From: Oscillospiraceae bacterium
Lineage (GTDB): Bacteria > Bacillota > Clostridia > Oscillospirales > Acutalibacteraceae
NCBI GenBank assembly: GCA_015066005.1
Contig: SVPF01000004.1
Coordinates: 19,734 to 83,733 of the forward strand
Length of the DNA: 64,000 bases
Direction: 5' to 3'
Shown one piece after another: positions 62,493 to 64,000 of the stretch. The notes beneath the pieces are model-generated. The model did no database searches and had not been told where the DNA came from. It saw only the letters and a list, made by a program, of their open reading frames with translations. The translations under genes and the position numbers were made by a program. Positions within the stretch are counted from its first letter, which is position 1; each line of letters starts with the position of its first letter.

Positions 62493-64000
62493 TTATTCCC
62501 ATTCGGAATTATCTTCCCAAGTATCTGTTTCGATATCTTCAGGATTAAACGCTGACTGTTTTTCGTTTTCTGCAAGAGAAATTTTATTCCCCCACTCATC
62601 GAGCGGCTGAATAGTAAGATTATCATACCATCCCTTATTATTTCCTACAGCAAGAGCAATGTATCCGTAATAATCCTTTGGAATAATACCGATTACGGGG
62701 TTATCAGCGTTTGCATCATCTACAACCAATTCAACTCTACCATCAAGAACTCTTATTTTCATCGTATGAATTTGGGTTGTATCCCATTTAGGATATCCTG
62801 GAAGGTTTGTTACGCCGTCGCCCGGTATTATACGAACGTCAGAATTTCTTAAGGATTTACCGTAAAGTGTTGCTCTGGCATCTGCTTCAACCGTTACAAA
62901 TATACCGCCGTCTTTATTGTTGCAGAAGACTTCAGGGTCTTGAATTCCGAAGATTACACCGCATGAATAACCGCCAGATTTACCGTGCATATACTGAACT
63001 GTAAGCTCAAAATTGCGGAATTTCATATCTTTTAACATTAATATATTTGTATCCGCAAAATATGCTGTAGTTTTGGTTGTACCCGTATAGTCAATTTCAG
63101 GTTTTGAAAGAATACCACCTGAAATTTTCCATCTATCCTTTGTATTAACTGCTTCAAGCGCAGTATCATCAGGGTGGGGAGTTCTCGAAGCAGTAAATTC
63201 TTCAAGTTCTTCTTCCCAATCAAAATAATATTTCAAGGTATATTCAGGGTCATAATCGAGCTTACGTTTTTGATATACAACCTTTAATCTTAACGCATGA
63301 GCATTTTCAATTTTATATGTATCAGTTGTAAATAGGCTTACCTTATATGAAATTCCATTTTCACTTACAGCAGATATTGATTTTAAGTCATATAATCTTT
63401 TTGTGCCTGTTGATACAAGAATTGTCTTAGATGCTTCGGTTTCATCTAAATCAACAACTATTTCACTGTCTTCATTTTGCTTCATATCAACAACAGTGAA
63501 ATGAGTTTCTTTTATTGAAATGTTTTTAAAATGGCTAACACCATTCTGCATAAGAGTGATATAACCACCTTGATAGCTTTCATCCAGAGGAGTTGTAAGT
63601 TCTAATGCAAGCTTACCATCCTTATCATAGACAGCAGCATAAATATTTCCCGGTGTTACTGAAATTTTCATTTTATGCCATTGCGGTGAGCTATCGGCAT
63701 CCATTTGAGATGACATAGTCTTGCTGTCACTTGCCTTTTTACCGAAAACTCTTATTGAGCCTGCATAGTTTGGAGATACGGCTATTGGGTCTTCGCTATA
63801 CGTTGGGTTAGTAACATTATCACTTCTATAGAACATTTCAGGAGTAATATTTTGCTGATTAAATACCACAAGCGGCCACGGATTACCCGAACCTGCATAT
63901 CTATATTCCACAGTCAAGTCAAAGTATTTATATTTTTGTGCGGTATAGGTAAGCGCCGCCATATTGGTAAATACTTTTTCATTGTTCCAATTGTTGAATG
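62493..64000 (-). CDS. LamG/DUF1080-like secreted glycan-binding protein (5' end outside window)
   Basis: The reading frame stays open past the ATG at 63962 to the window edge (the upstream frame reads FNNWNNEKVFTNM), so the gene is partial here, at least 502 residues. It contains two jelly-roll domains of the concanavalin type: YTAQKYKYFDLTVEYRYAGSG..HKMKISVTPGNIYAAVYDKDGKLALEL and MKDMKFRNFELTVQYMHGKSG..HTMKIRVLDGRVELVVDD, separated by about 130 residues. Such domains bind glycans or occur in 3-keto-glycoside hydrolases; no catalytic residues can be assigned. The C-terminal tail is acidic. It is the most upstream visible gene of locus B, 42 bp before the small binding protein. Confidence 0.82.
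   Translation of the reverse strand, partial: FNNWNNEKVFTNMAALTYTAQKYKYFDLTVEYRYAGSGNPWPLVVFNQQNITPEMFYRSDNVTNPTYSEDPIAVSPNYAGSIRVFGKKASDSKTMSSQMDADSSPQWHKMKISVTPGNIYAAVYDKDGKLALELTTPLDESYQGGYITLMQNGVSHFKNISIKETHFTVVDMKQNEDSEIVVDLDETEASKTILVSTGTKRLYDLKSISAVSENGISYKVSLFTTDTYKIENAHALRLKVVYQKRKLDYDPEYTLKYYFDWEEELEEFTASRTPHPDDTALEAVNTKDRWKISGGILSKPEIDYTGTTKTTAYFADTNILMLKDMKFRNFELTVQYMHGKSGGYSCGVIFGIQDPEVFCNNKDGGIFVTVEADARATLYGKSLRNSDVRIIPGDGVTNLPGYPKWDTTQIHTMKIRVLDGRVELVVDDANADNPVIGIIPKDYYGYIALAVGNNKGWYDNLTIQPLDEWGNKISLAENEKQSAFNPEDIETDTWEDNSEWE

Overview
The window looks like a chromosomal segment of a low-to-mid GC Gram-positive anaerobe, probably an uncultured gut or rumen clostridium (Oscillospirales/Ruminococcaceae-like). 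This rests on AGGAGG and GGGTGA type ribosome sites, consensus sigma-A promoters, lipoprotein-anchored binding proteins, a BioY biotin S-component, tandem M42 peptidases and a dense set of carbohydrate ABC importers. It is an inference from gene content, not from a marker gene. I saw no rRNA, CRISPR array, transposase or prophage gene.

Layout. 1-282: a 137-bp palindromic MITE-like element, then a consensus promoter and a palindromic operator. 283-3326 (+): an ArsR/SdpR-like repressor, an SdpI-like membrane protein, and an ABC ATPase and permease, with all junctions overlapping. 3323-4150 (-): a helical protein of unknown function. 4269-10276 (+): murD, two M42 aminopeptidases, a GNAT acetyltransferase, a PLP-dependent lyase and a propeller-like protein, in tight translational coupling and closed by a bidirectional terminator. 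From about 10.3 kb onward nearly everything is on the minus strand and concerns glycans.

Locus A (28804 down to 10313, minus) runs AraC regulator, two GH16 enzymes, a small binding protein, a permease pair, a very large binding protein with carbohydrate-binding-like N-terminal domains, a second permease pair, an NHL/TPR/Yip1 membrane protein, a DUF5696-type exported protein, a GH-like DUF3863/3864-type protein and a zinc-ribbon protein. Between 29.0 and 33.8 kb lie a 1043-residue cell-surface protein with repeated glycan-binding-like domains and a third GH16. Both share an 18-nt upstream motif with the locus A GH16 gene. bioY, a tRNA-Pro and a truncated tRNA copy follow at 33.9-34.9 kb.

Locus B (>64000 down to 34979, minus) is a second glycan operon. 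It runs a secreted LamG-like protein (cut by the window edge), a small binding protein, a large binding protein, a permease pair, NHL/TPR/Yip1, DUF5696, a second permease pair, an exported membrane-anchored GH31, an intracellular GH31, an orphan (alpha/alpha)6-like protein, two cytoplasmic GH3 enzymes, a fucose/arabinose-isomerase-family enzyme and a DUF4867 protein.

The most interesting feature is that loci A and B share one core in the same order: large CBM-like/solute-binding fusion, two permeases, NHL-TPR-Yip1 protein, DUF5696 protein. Each is accompanied by a second binding protein and a second permease pair, and neither has a dedicated importer ATPase. I interpret this as a glycan capture and uptake system whose Yip1 and DUF5696 parts have no assigned role that I know of. 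Locus A pairs it with GH16 (beta-1,3 or mixed-linkage glucan-type) enzymes, and locus B with GH31 and GH3 exo-enzymes.
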